A DNA stretch of 64,000 nt from assembly GCA_949126835.1 (NCBI GenBank), contig OX421495.1, positions 5,472,011 through 5,536,010 on the forward strand, given 5' to 3'. This document shows positions 34,684-45,157 of this stretch, one piece after another. This DNA is from Anisus vortex. Its lineage: Eukaryota > Mollusca > Gastropoda > Planorbidae. The stretch's first letter is position 1, and each line of letters starts with the position of its first letter. The position numbers and the translations under genes are program-made. The notes below the pieces were generated by a model. It made no database searches. It was given only the letters and a program-made list of their open reading frames with translations, and had not been told where the DNA came from.

Positions 34684-35877
34684 AATTCAGATATGTTAAA
34701 GAAGAGAAATCAGCAACTCCGTGATGAAATGCTGAATCTGAAGCTCGTGGCCGCACACCTTCAGAAGTACATTGAGCAGCACATCACTCCAGGCCAGTGT
34801 CACTACGGCCAGAAAGTCTGCGACACTCAGGCATACCACGCTGCCTCTGAAAGCCCGCCTTGGCCCTCGCTCCCCGACTCGTCTTCCGCGCAGGATCACG
34901 AGGTCTGCTCCCGGAAACGGCCGTACCCTTTTGCGGCGATGGCAGCATTTTCACCCGTCTCGCCGTCGACGGTTGCGGAGGTTCCCGACTCTTTCGGCGT
35001 GGCACCCACGGAGAGTTACCAGGACGGCATCTCAGGCCTGGCCGCTGAGTCGCTGCTCCAAACAGGGGCGGATCTCCACCCCGCCTACTTCTCGTCAGAT
35101 TATCTGAGCTCCAACGAGGGCGGCGGGCTTGTACTCCACGACGACGTCTCCTCTGATGTCCAGGACGGCACGGTCAGTTCTCAAAGCAACGGACTCGGAC
35201 ATTCACAAATGCTGTCAACCCAGCAGCCTTTCTTTCTTGACCAGTGCCAAAGTCACGATGACTTCGGTTCCAGCTCCTTCGAGTGCTACAAGGACAGGTT
35301 GCCGGATTCCGCATCCGTCAGCGACCAGGAGTGTATTGACGAGGACGGGGCCCGGTTCCTGGATAGCTGCGGCCCGTCGACTCTCGATGCGGACAGTTCA
35401 ACCCTGGACAATTTCACAAACTTCATCTGTGACTACCAGTTGTACATCGGAGGAGAGCCTCAACATTTCATGCATGTTGCGCCCATGACCCCATCATCGC
35501 CATCTCCCCCGCCCATTCCCCTGACCTCCACGACGCCGAACTCTCTCTCCATGCCCATTCCATCTGGCTCGCCTCCCCCCATCATGCAGGAGAAAGGCCG
35601 CCCGGCTAGACCAGTTATCAGGCTCGCGTCATCCGCCGTGTCAGTCCCCTCCCCTTACTCCAGCATGCAGCTGACGTCATCCATCAGCCCGCCTCCAAGC
35701 GTTCCTTCCCCTGCCAGTCACGGTCTGCCGGAGTCTCCGCCCATTCTTCACGGTCTCGCCTCATTGGACGACGGGAGGTATTTCGCTCATTTCGCGTCCG
35801 ATGCTTCCATCATGGGCGTGGACTTAGATTCGTCGCTACCCATGAGCGATTTGTCAGGAGAAGATTTCGGCGGATAG
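34684..35877 (+). CDS. bZIP transcription factor, coding exon 3 (leucine zipper and C-terminal tail)
   Basis: Acceptor CTCTAACAG|AAT, phase 0. Residues 121-517 and a TAG stop. The zipper continues in register with the basic region: D118, L125, L132, L139, L146, H153. A final His in place of Leu is also seen in ATF3, JDP2 and Fos. The rest is a tail of about 360 residues rich in Ser, Pro and Asp, with SPSPPPIPL-like and PSPYSS stretches and an acidic end (VDLDSSLPMSDLSGEDFGG), typical of a transactivation domain. ATF3 and JDP2 are normally under 200 residues, so the long tail is Fos-like, giving mixed ATF3/Fos character. Codon use is strongly GC-rich. It is not interrupted, and the gene appears intact. 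Confidence 0.88.
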   Translation, partial: NSDMLKKRNQQLRDEMLNLKLVAAHLQKYIEQHITPGQCHYGQKVCDTQAYHAASESPPWPSLPDSSSAQDHEVCSRKRPYPFAAMAAFSPVSPSTVAEVPDSFGVAPTESYQDGISGLAAESLLQTGADLHPAYFSSDYLSSNEGGGLVLHDDVSSDVQDGTVSSQSNGLGHSQMLSTQQPFFLDQCQSHDDFGSSSFECYKDRLPDSASVSDQECIDEDGARFLDSCGPSTLDADSSTLDNFTNFICDYQLYIGGEPQHFMHVAPMTPSSPSPPPIPLTSTTPNSLSMPIPSGSPPPIMQEKGRPARPVIRLASSAVSVPSPYSSMQLTSSISPPPSVPSPASHGLPESPPILHGLASLDDGRYFAHFASDASIMGVDLDSSLPMSDLSGEDFGG

Positions 35878-35897
35878 GACTAGAAATGTTTTTACAC

Positions 35898-35903
35898 AAT
35901 AAA
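35898..35903 (+). terminator. Possible poly(A) signal, proximal
   Basis: AATAAA lies 21 bases after the bZIP stop codon. A further AATAAA at 37850-37855 would give a 2-kb 3' UTR that includes the hAT insertion at 36496. Sequence alone does not show which is used. Confidence 0.4.
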
Positions 35904-36381
35904 CTTTTAGGTTCACCATGCATGTATAATATAATTTATGACTTAATCATTCTGTATTAACTGTATTCTCTTATTTTACCCATCATGCCTCAATTACGTC
36001 TTGACTAAAGTTGTGTTTCAGCCTTTTTTTGTGGGGGGAGGGGGTGGCTGGGGATGTTTTGTCATCATCATGTATTCGGTATTGGGTCGCCCTCCAAACT
36101 GGTACCTACTGGTAGTTGTATCATTACCACCACCCCACACAAAGCCACCAACACACTCAGACATCGTCCAAGCCCACTTAGGTTAGGTCATTAGGTCACA
36201 CCAGATGGCATGGTGGTCGAGAATTTAATAGCTTTGTTTTATAGTATAGTCACCCACTTTTGAAACCATTTAAACTAAAAGTAAACGTACCAATTCCTGT
36301 CTACTGGTAACTCTAATAGGGCCAGTTTTCTAACTGTGACACTTGTTTGGGTGTTGCTCTTACCACCATTGTATATAGGCC

Positions 36382-36412
<31 letters not shown>

Positions 36413-36487
36413 TTTCTTGAACTCACTGTTAATATCTCATACCATACAGCCACTGTTGTTGTTTTTTTTTTTTTTTTTTTTTCTGTG
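35904..36487. other. Downstream flank or 3' UTR of the bZIP gene
   Basis: Unique sequence with a (TA)n tract at 36377-36408 and a poly-T tract at 36462-36482. No separate gene seen. Confidence 0.5.
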
Positions 36488-36495
36488 CTCTAAAG

Positions 36496-37301
36496 CAGGG
36501 GTCGGCAACCCATGGCACTGCTCCCAGAAAGGTTCTACAAGTATCTTTTTCAAGAAACTGTGCGCTAAAGCAGCTTCCGCCGCCCTGCTCCCCCCCTCCC
36601 CCCGTGTGGGTATCGGGGTCCTGGAAATGACCAGGTGAAAGAATAACCTCACTGCTAAGTCCCACTTGCATGTCGTAAAAGGCGACTAATAGTGGGTTGT
36701 GCATTGGGTATAACCCGGGCACGTAAAACTTGTACCCCCCTTTGTGGTGCTGTTCGACAGAGGTCCAGATTTTAATACCCTGGATAGAGGTTTTTGCACA
36801 CCTGCTGGGTGGGGGGGGGGGGCTCTGGTGTTGGTAGCATGGAGATGGGTGGGTGTAAAGTCGTGAAGAGGCCTGGATCCAGGATGTGACAATTCCACAG
36901 AGTATTCCCAGAATCTAACAGACTAAATGACACAACTGAGTGTCGTAACCATTTGGAGAGCGTTGTGGATGGCGGAGAATGGACCATAAGCCAGCCCCAC
37001 CTCAGCACACCTCAGTCCTGACTCAATGTATCCAATTCCCGGAGTACCACTCACAGGTGCTGTGCGCAGAACCGATAACTTTTTCGAACTGCGGGGTTTG
37101 AAAAAGCCACAAAGAAAAACCCAGTATAACAATGCCAGTGTATCTGGCATTGACTGCAAGAGAGCAAACTGCTCTGCAGACTGGCTAATAGAAGAAGAAG
37201 AGGAATAGTGCTAAAGCAGGATAATTGTAAGGCTGTTGGCACGCTGAATGAATAAGAACTAAAACTTTGGCACACGATTGTCAAAAGGTTGCTGACCCCT
37301 G
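36496..37301. mobile_element. hAT-type element, 806 bp, non-autonomous
   Basis: The terminal inverted repeat is 15 bp, CAGGGGTCGGCAACC at the left and GGTTGCTGACCCCTG at the right (one mismatch). It is flanked by a perfect 8-bp duplication CTCTAAAG at 36488-36495 and 37302-37309. An 8-bp duplication and CAGGGG ends are diagnostic of the hAT superfamily. The interior (36620-37205) has no transposase and ends in a GAAGAAGAAGAGGAA tract, suggesting that a captured or nested short retroelement makes up most of it. Confidence 0.88.
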
Positions 37302-37309
37302 CTCTAAAG

Positions 37310-38095
37310 GATTTAGTGTACACACTACGTCAGACAAAGGATAGAGCTAACTCCAGCATCGAAGAGTCTTTTTTTTTATACTGTATCAAATGTGGCTGAC
37401 ATATATTTATTATATATATATATATATATTATTTCGAATTAAAGTCATCTTCTTCTTCTAATTAATTTTTATTATTATGAATAATTTTGTTTTTCTAGTT
37501 GCATATCTTGTATTATAACAATGTATCATTATTGCGAATCCTTTTTTTTTTAAAATATAAATAACTGCGTGTATTGTATAACGAATTTACTATTGTTATA
37601 ATTGTTTCCTTTTGCCATATTATTTGTTATGATTAAAAAAAATGTATATTATTGATTTCATCTGTGTCTAGATCTATTTCTCCTTTTTTTTTTACAGTTT
37701 TATGTTGTTGTTTTTTATTTTTGTTGTTGCCAAAGCCATAAGATTGTGTGTTCATCTATCATTTTTCTAACCATAAATCTCATTTTTTTATTGCCATATT
37801 ATTAAAGAAGGTATTTTTGTTTTGCAATCTGGATGAGAAATCGTCTGAAAATAAATTACTTGAATGAATCAAAGACTATAATAAGATGGACCGCTTGCTT
37901 TGATATTTCTGCTTTTTGAAAACTTAAAATAGGCCTACTCTGTTTCGGAGTTTCCAATCGCACCTGGTCCTCTATACTTCCGGGCTAGTAATTCGCTTTG
38001 ATTTTCTCAATGGAACATTAAGATTAAAATCGGAAGTCTTTAGGTAAGTTTAGGATTCATTTAGGTCAGTGTTCTTGGCTGCCAACGGAAAAGCA
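37310..38095. other. AT-rich DNA with an isolated donor-like site
   Basis: Mostly T-rich sequence. At 37930-38043 a less AT-rich stretch ends in a perfect donor consensus CTTTAG|GTAAGT (junction 38043/38044). It has no open frame, so it could be a non-coding first exon of a downstream gene or chance. Confidence 0.3.
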
Positions 38096-38099
38096 ACAC

Positions 38100-38176
38100 T
38101 TAACCCTTACAGTCCCGGGCGCGTATATAGCGGAACTGAAGGCAGCATAGATAGAAGTAGGTACGGGAAGGGTTAA
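38100..38176. mobile_element. 77-bp TTAA-flanked MITE, copy 2
   Basis: Almost identical to 21290-21370: TTAACCCTTACAGTCCCGGG at the left and ACGGGAAGGGTTAA at the right. A 4-bp deletion (GGTC) distinguishes it. The high identity suggests recent activity. Confidence 0.75.
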
Positions 38177-38528
38177 GCTGTGAAAATAGAGCAAGCGGTC
38201 CATCTTGTTAAATAGTCTTTGAATGAATGAAATAGAATGGATTTTTGTAAAGAATATTTTTTTATGAGTGCTTTTAAGTTCGTTTAATGAATAAATCATT
38301 GAACAAAGTTTGTAGATAAGTTGATAAAATAAATCATTTCATGTTTTCTTTAGTTTTCTCTTATACTATATATATATTTGTATATAGTTATGTATGTATA
38401 TATGTTTTTTAAACATGTTTTACATTTGAATGATGTCAAGGGTCCTTAAACGGTTTACATTGACTACCAGTTTTAATTTCTTATTAGTAGTATTCTATTT
38501 AAATATCGATTCCACTAAAGCCAACTTA

Positions 38529-39255
38529 CCTTATCTTATATATTACAAACGCTCCTTCTATAAAGAAAATTATTGCGTCCTATGCTCATCCGCGGTTTGA
38601 GTCTAATCCTGCATTTTTATTAATGTTTTAAATATTAAGTTACTGGTTTTCCTGGTTTGTTGAGGTAACCCATTCCATGCCCGAATGCAACTGTGGAAAA
38701 AAGAATACTTATATGCAATAGCTTGCATAAGGGATAAGGAAAGAGTTTTTGTCCTTATGTTTATCTCAGTATTGTAACAGAGGGTTAGTGTGTTGTATTT
38801 CTAAATTAGAATTCAATGCCTTATTAATTATAATTACTACTTTACTCTTTGCCCTTCTGTCCTTTGGTGTATATAGGTTTAGTGATTTCATTATTCCAAG
38901 ATTTACCTTAGTGAACATTTAACATGCTTTAGACCCCTACTGTCTTACTTATAGTAAGTTATAGGTTGGGTCAGTTAATGCTACATTTATTTGATTTTTT
39001 TTTATATTATCAGTTAGCTTTGTCTCCTAGCCTAGAGTAATATCCGTGTTCTTAGTTGTATGTTAAATGCGCTCTGAGCTTACATTATGTTTGTTGGCAG
39101 CGCTATGCCTATACAATTATTATTATTCAACTATTGGTGTTACTCCTGTCAGTTGTGAATATTCGCTAGTATTTGTTTTAGTTTTTAAATGTTTTCTTTA
39201 GTTGATGGGTCCCATACAGAAGCTGCATATTCCAGTATAGGTCTCCCTAATGTGA
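38529..39255 (-). pseudogene. LINE C-terminal fragment (GATAA-tailed family), longest copy
   Basis: In reverse complement it starts with coding-like sequence RPILEYAASVWDPSTKENI (about 39255-39190), a motif found after the RT domain of CR1/L2/Jockey-like non-LTR elements. It runs through degraded frames to the FFPRVASGWNGLP-like region and ends TAAGATAAGG at about 38529. This identifies the family of tails at 15835, 39270, 59365 and 60935. Stops and frameshifts make it dead. Confidence 0.75.
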
Positions 39256-39269
39256 GATAGCATTTTAGT

Positions 39270-39487
39270 GTTATGTTATTACAAATACAACACACTAACA
39301 ATCTGTTACAATGCTCAGATAAACATAAGGACAAAAAACACTTTTCTTATTCCTTATGCGAGAACAAACGCATACAAGTTCTCCTTTTACCCACTAATCA
39401 AAATGCAAGACTAGACTCGGACCACATAGGACGCAATAATCTTCCGTATTAGAAAGAGCGTCTTTAATATACAAGATAAGGTAAAGC
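39270..39487 (+). mobile_element. LINE 3' end (GATAA-tailed family)
   Basis: From ACAACACACTAACAATCTG through GATAAACATAAGGACAAAAA and ACTAGACTCGGACCACATAG to an AAGATAAGGTAAA tail. It lies head-to-head with the minus-strand copy ending at about 39255. Confidence 0.75.
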
Positions 39488-40084
39488 TAATAATCCTCAA
39501 CATCCTTAAAAAAAATAATGCTGTTTTTTTTTCCGTTTTCATTCTTATTGAACACTATCAAAATATCAACAACGACTACCATTTAAATATCAGAGTTAAC
39601 ATATGTAAAATATTCCAAATCCGGTGGTCAATGTGAACCGAATGAGGATCCCTGGCGTGTGTATATTATAATGAATCTGTCAAGAAATTGTCAGATCCCC
39701 CAATGAGTTTGTTCAAAACCATCTTTCACCCCCTACGTCTTTCTCAAACGGCCATTATGGACCAATAACTCCAAGTGCAATAGAGTTATTATCTCTCTTT
39801 CGTTTTTTTTTTTAAATATTATTTTTCTTTCTTCCAATTTTTGTTTTTAACGAAAGAGGAAAAAAATTTTTTTTTATGATTTCATTTTTTTAAAAATGTA
39901 AATTTGTACGAAAGAGGAAAAAATAAACACATCAATTTCATCCGGATCAGAAGCCAATTGGTTGATGTGTTGTTTTTTTTAAATATTATTGTTGAAAGTT
40001 GTTTATATGCGTTGAATTATTATAATATGTCTACAATTACACATTAGTGGATATGTGTCTTTCTCTACAGTTGAAAATAAAATG

Positions 40085-40295
40085 TCAACAACATCAGAAG
40101 TTGTGTTAGTTATTTGTCTGTAGAGTGTATTGTTGTATTATGGTTTTATTATGTCAACAACATCAGAAGTTGGGTTAGTTATTAGTATGTAGAGTGTATT
40201 GTTGTATAATGGTTTTATTATGTCAACAACAGCAGAAGTTGTGTTAGTTATTTGTCTGTTGAGTGTAGCGTGGTGTTTTGGTTTTATTATGTTCA
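40085..40295. repeat. About 66-bp tandem repeat, three copies
   Basis: ATGTCAACAACATCAGAAGT plus TGTGTTAGTTATTTGTCTGTAG etc. repeats three times, with the last copy shorter and more diverged. Confidence 0.85.
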
Positions 40296-40616
40296 GTTAT
40301 TATATTTGTTACTTATAGGCGCATACAGTGTACATTTAACCCATTAGGTTTTTCAGGTGGGATGGCCTACATTTATGCCATTTTTTTTTTAAACAGTAGG
40401 CCCTATTTAAAAAAAAACAGGGTTATACTGATTGGGAACGTTGATTAAAGTTTGGACAAGCTCTGGTGCCTTCCCCCGGGGGGCGGGGGCGTGGTGAAGG
40501 TACACAGTCACGTCATTATGTCTGCGTTCAAAGCAGGTCTTTTGGGGGGATGTGTTCACGCTAGTCGGGGACATGGCCGCCACAAACGAAATCCGCTTTA
40601 CTACAAAATTATGAGA
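40296..40616. other. Unique DNA, no gene seen
   Basis: A GC-richer stretch with C/G tracts preceding the hAT element. No conserved frame recognised. Confidence 0.45.
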
Positions 40617-40908
40617 CCTGCCACCATGGGCGCCCGCAGGATGGGGGGGGGGGGCAAGGGGGGGCAATTGCCCCCCCCCCCGATTGATAGATAAAAAAAA
40701 AATTTGACTAAAATAGACAAAAAAATTAATAATGAAAACATTTATAATTAATTTTAACAACTGTGACTCCTTCCATTGTCATATCGATCTCATTAGCTTT
40801 GGGGATTAATCAGGTATACCACATTGATAGTTTTGATAGTGAAGCCTTGAGTTAGTTTGATTTTCGGAAAACGCGAGAATACAAAAGTAGCCAAAATTTC
40901 ATCGACTT

Positions 40909-41005
40909 GTTACCTTGCCGTATGCCTTACTAGTTTTGCTAACATTACCAGCAACAACATGTACGGTGGAGCGATCGTTCAGCACATTCGTCGGCATTTT
41001 ACGTC
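40909..41005 (+). pseudogene. hAT transposase C-terminal dimerisation region, first part
   Basis: The frame reads LLTLPATTCTVERSFSTF and then VGILR before similarity is lost. TxxxERSFS is the hallmark of the hAT C-terminal dimerisation domain (ZMYM1-like/hobo group). The reading is broken by insertion of LINE sequence near 41005, and the domain resumes at about 43089. Confidence 0.8.
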
Positions 41006-42250
41006 TCGAGAGACGATTCATTTCCCTTGCAGGCCCTCATGTGGCTAAAGAGGCCAATCCTGGACGTACAGACACGGTCATACTTGCTGCAGTTGAATGT
41101 AGCGGAGTGGACCACATTTTTCTCCACTGTCTTTTTCCTGGCGTGCTCCTCTCCCGCAAGCCTGAAACCTTCTTGGATTCCTGCCCTCCATGTGGGCCTA
41201 TCCTGCGCCATGATCTCCCACTGTTTGGGTCAATTTGGAGTTGTTTCATATCTCTTTTGCAGACATCCGCAAATCTCAGTTTTGGACGTCCAGCAGGTCT
41301 CTGTCCCGAAGCTAACGTTCCATATAGAATGTCCTGTGGAAGTCAACCCTGTGGCATTCGGCGTACATGACCTAGCCAGCTGAGACGTCTGTTACTGAGA
41401 GTATTACGGATGTCTTGACACTCTGCTCTTCGTAGGACCTCTGCGATTGAAACCCTGTCCTGCCATCTTATATCTAAAATGAGTCTGAGACACCTAAGGT
41501 AAAAGGTGTTCAGTTTTCTCTCCTCCCAGGAATATGTGCTCCATGTCTCACAGCCGTACAGAAGGGTAATCAGAACGCATGTTCGATAAACTGGCGACTT
41601 AGTGGAGCGTGTGAACAGTGAGTTCATCCAGACTCGTTTTTTTAAAATCTTGCCATAGTGCCCATGGCTTTAGCTATTCTACTATTTATCTCCCCATCTA
41701 GGAGAACACTGCTTGAGATTTTGGCTTTGAGCCTGTTTAGATTGAAGAGCTTTCTAGATCTGCTTGTGTGAAGGTAGACACCCTCGTTGCAGTCTCCATA
41801 AGCATAGTACAGTAGACACGAGAAGAATATTCCAAACAATGTGGGTGCAAGTACGCAGTCTTGTTGAACACCGCTGCGGACTTCAAAGGGCTCTGATTAA
41901 ACTTCACTGTGCACCTGGTTTTCTAAAACAAAACAGGCAATGAAAGAGAGCAGTTTTGGAGGGAATCCTATTTTTGCCAGGAGTTTGAGGAGTCCACTTC
42001 TGCTGACCATATCAAATGCTTTAGTGAGATCAACGAAAGCAATGTATAATGGCTTATTCATCTCGCGGAACCTCTCTTGTAGCAGTCGAATGGAGGAGAT
42101 CATGTCTATAGTGGATAAGTCGCTTCTGAAACCGCACTGAGACTCTGGATAGACTCTAGATGACAGCACCTGCAGCCTTGATAGTGCCTCTTGCAAGGAT
42201 CTTACCAACTATGCTCAAAAGGGAGATTCCTGTCTTTTTGCAGTCGCTGC
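41000..42250 (-). pseudogene. LINE (non-LTR retrotransposon) fragment nested in the hAT element
   Basis: Read on the minus strand, fragments appear in the correct order. First is an RT segment with SQCGFRSDLSTIDMI and FVDLTKAFDMVSRSGLLKLL (42208-41897). Then come EGVYLHTSR and LNRLKAKI joined directly to DGEINSRIAKAM (about 41839-41642). Next are LLYGCETW and RLSWLGHVRRMPQG (41627-41343), and finally a C-terminal zinc-finger-like CTSRIGLFSHMRAC (about 41050). The stretch that should carry the catalytic FADD/YADD box between RLKAK and GEIN is deleted, and several frameshifts separate the pieces. Dead element. Confidence 0.82.
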
Positions 42251-43080
42251 GGTCCCCTTAGTTCTTATATAATGTAACGAAATCTGCTAAATGGCTGTGT
42301 GACGCGTCTTGGTAAATATGGTGTGCGGCTGGCTGGTCCTATTGTTGGTTCACCGGACTGTCAACCCTGCTGACCGTTCACTTTCGCCCTAAAACATGTT
42401 AATATTAATGATATTTTGATCTCAGTTTTACCGAGATGTCCTATAATCCGTTTGAATCCTTTAAAATTAATGTCCAAGTTATCGTTAAATGGTATAGATA
42501 CGTAGTAATCATACAAACTAAGTAGCTATTGTAATGCTTAAAAATATACATATAAATTCTTTAGTCATATAATATTTATATAATTTTCAAATACTTTTTA
42601 CAGTTTGATCATTTTAAAGTTATAAATGTAAGCCATTAATTCTTTTTTATAAAAGAAAAAAATACAGAAATATTAGCTCAAATGAAACGAAATAATTATC
42701 TCCCTTTAATTAACAAATGTTTCTACATTTGATTCAATAGTGATGCCGAACAAGTTCTGTTTTGTGATATAACAAATTTTACTGATTATTATTATTTCTT
42801 TATATACATTCAACATTGTGGTATTCATAACAAGATTTAATTATTAGAGGATTAAAATAATTTACGTTAAACAGTTGTAAATAAACATTTCCTGCATTAA
42901 TTGTTTTGTCTATTTAAGGAGTTTATATTTAAAACATAAATAATAACAGAAATGACATGATATAGTGCTATTAAATAAGTCTCTTATATTTCTAAATTAA
43001 TAATACAAATAAATTTGTTTTAGAATTAATTATAGGTCTATATATGTTTAAAAAGGGTGCGGTGAGCCGAAAAAGGTTGA
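42251..43080. other. AT-rich part of the insert in the hAT element
   Basis: No coding remnant recognised. It could be the remainder of the nested insertion or hAT interior. Confidence 0.4.
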
Positions 43081-43243
43081 CAACCTATGGCTTAGATCTA
43101 CAATGTCAGATGAACATCTGTCAAGGTTGTGCATGTTGTTAGTACACAGAGACAAAGTGAACAGCAACAAAAAAGAGTTTATGGACAAAATTGTAGATAT
43201 GTTTGGTAGCGATAACAGGCGACTCCAGTTCTTGTTTAAATAA
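43080..43243 (+). pseudogene. hAT transposase C-terminal dimerisation region, second part
   Basis: The plus-strand frame WLRSTMSDEHLSRLCML continues LVHRDKVNSNKKEF and ends DNRRLQFLFK-stop. This is the sequence expected directly after the TVERSFS segment at 40960, so the hAT coding region was split by about 2 kb of inserted DNA. Confidence 0.8.
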
Positions 43244-43524
43244 TACATTTTATTTTAAATTTACGTTGTAATATTGTTTGTTTAAAGTAAAGTTTTTTTG
43301 TATGGTTTACTTCTATTATATACATATATTGTGCTAATAAAAAATGTGTTGCTACAGTATGCCCTTCATTGCTACAGTGTACTACAATTACTTCAGTGTT
43401 CTGTCCGTTCGTTCAACATACAAATGCGCTCAGTAAATTAAAACTACATTAAAACATTAATAAAAAATATTTTGCCCCCCCACCCCCCCCTAGAAAATTT
43501 TCTACGGGCGCCCATGCCTGCCAC

Positions 43525-44220
43525 CCAAAAAGCTCTAGGGGGTCTAATAATTAATGTAATCACGTTACGTGGAGGAGGGGGGGGTGGGCTTAGTTAGCAA
43601 GTGGCCCTAACATGCCACCGGCCTATAGGCGGCCACCGAGGGGGGGGGGCGAGCTTCGTTTAGAAGCTGCAACTAAGATGACTTCTTCAACCTTTGTCTG
43701 CCATAACATGCGCGGCCTGTTACCGCCGGTTCTGAGACAGAGAAATCTCAGTCGGGGGCGGAAATTGATATGATTCTGGGACGGTCTCTCACAGGCATTG
43801 TCCTTGAGTCCTTTTAGGACTTTTATTCCTTTTAGGACTCAAAAAGGAAAGGTTAAAGTCTGGGGAAATTGATTTATTTTTGTTCGGGAAAGTTTGGGGA
43901 AATTTGTAAATTTCGCTAAAATGGACAAAGTAGCCTACCCGGTAGTGTGAATCTTTAAATAATATAACTAACGCCATATAATGTAGTTAAGAATTCCTTT
44001 TCATTCTAAAAAAAACAGCATCCTCTAATATTTATATTTATTTCGACTACCTCTATTCATTACTAGACATTAAGATATTTCTCTCATACCGGTAGGCCCA
44101 TACATTGGTTCGGTTTACAGTTTAGTGTAGATAGTTTTCAAATTAAATTTTAAAATGATTTAAAATTAAGAACACTGTATAAGTTCCGATTTTTTTTTGT
44201 TGAAAGGGTGGTTTTGTTGT
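43525..44220. other. Unique DNA, no gene seen
   Basis: G-rich tracts at 43574-43585 and 43640-43650. Direct repeats around TCCTTTTAGGACT (43808-43840). No gene seen. Confidence 0.45.
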
Positions 44221-44221
44221 G

Positions 44222-44480
44222 TAGTATCCCGTTGGACCAAATTGATCAGTGGGGCCTGTGAAGCAGCGTTCACACGTTTCTGTGGCCACGGCAAACTAGG
44301 GGATTGTGAGGCAATCACAATGCCCTTAGCCGCCTTTACTTTACCACAACTAAAGTCGGGTACCTGTCAGAGCTGGGTAGACCCAGAGACACCCTCCAGG
44401 CCCGGGAAAAAATCAAAGCCTGCACCAGTATTTGAACACAGGAGCTTCGGTACGCCAGCCAAACGCGGTGCCGTACTTAC
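44222..44480 (-). mobile_element. tRNA-derived SINE (family 1)
   Basis: The reverse complement shows a tRNA-like head ending near GGCGTACCGAAGCTCC, a weakened B-box (GTTCAAATACTGG), then GTCTACCCAGCTCTGACAGG, GTAAAGTAAAGGCGGC and CAATTTGGTCCAACGGGATA. Confidence 0.85.
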
Positions 44481-44664
44481 TCAAATACTATTATGTGGAA
44501 GGTTAAACAAAGAAAGGCGGAAATGTGTAAGGATGTAACAAACCTGAAGAAAAGTAAGTTATGGTGAAGTGGTATTCACCGGTGTGCCGATATTTAAACA
44601 CAATCGACAGGTATACACGCAACACTTAAACACAGACACTTACCCACACGACTTTTACAACACG

Positions 44665-44743
44665 TTAGAGATGGGAATTGAACCCACTTTTTGAAGTTCG
44701 AGTTCGGTGTGTTCGTTTCGGGTTCTGTTCGATTACCATCTCT
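44665..44743. mobile_element. 79-bp hAT-like foldback MITE
   Basis: Starts TTAGAGATGGGAATTGAACC and ends TTCGATTACCATCTCT, inverted copies of each other. It is flanked by the 8-bp duplication ACAACACG at 44657-44664 and 44744-44751. A relative with TAGAGATGGTAATCGAACCG is at about 62719. Confidence 0.7.
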
Positions 44744-44751
44744 ACAACACG

Positions 44752-45157
44752 GGGACACCTAAACAAAACATACATTCGAACGGCTCAGAGTTAACTGTCC
44801 GTTTATTTGTGAAACGTTCTTGTAGCTAATATATACATATTCAAATCTGTTAATGTAAGAACTGCACAGCACGCTGGTCTGTGTAACAAGTAACTCTGAT
44901 TTTATAGTCAATCTACAATTATTTATCAATCATACCTTTAAACAAGGCATTCACGAATAGGCCTTACAACTCGCCAAGTCCAGTCAGTGACTGTAATAAA
45001 CAACACAGGTCTATCGGGTCTCCTTACTACACTTTCTTACCCATGGGCGTCAAAACGCTTGCGAAGTGGACACCACCGATACGCTTACTTGTAACATACG
45101 TGAAGCGGACCGTGACTGGCCACCTGTTTGTGTGCTGGGATATTTGCTGTTGTGGTG
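44752..45157. other. Unique flank of the 21-bp minisatellite
   Basis: No gene seen. The open frame beginning at 45043 runs straight into the repeat and has no other support. Confidence 0.5.

Larger units (their letters stand above)
40625..43516 (+). mobile_element. hAT transposon, 2.9 kb, with perfect ends and a nested LINE
   Basis: Left end CATGGGCGCCCG and right end CGGGCGCCCATG are a perfect 12-bp inverted repeat. They are flanked by identical 8-bp duplications CCTGCCAC at 40617-40624 and 43517-43524. Both flanks of the interior encode parts of a hAT dimerisation domain (next entries). The element lacks the N-terminal and catalytic coding regions, so it was non-autonomous or became so by deletion. 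About 2 kb in the middle (from about 41005 to about 43080) is foreign, including a minus-strand LINE. Confidence 0.88.
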
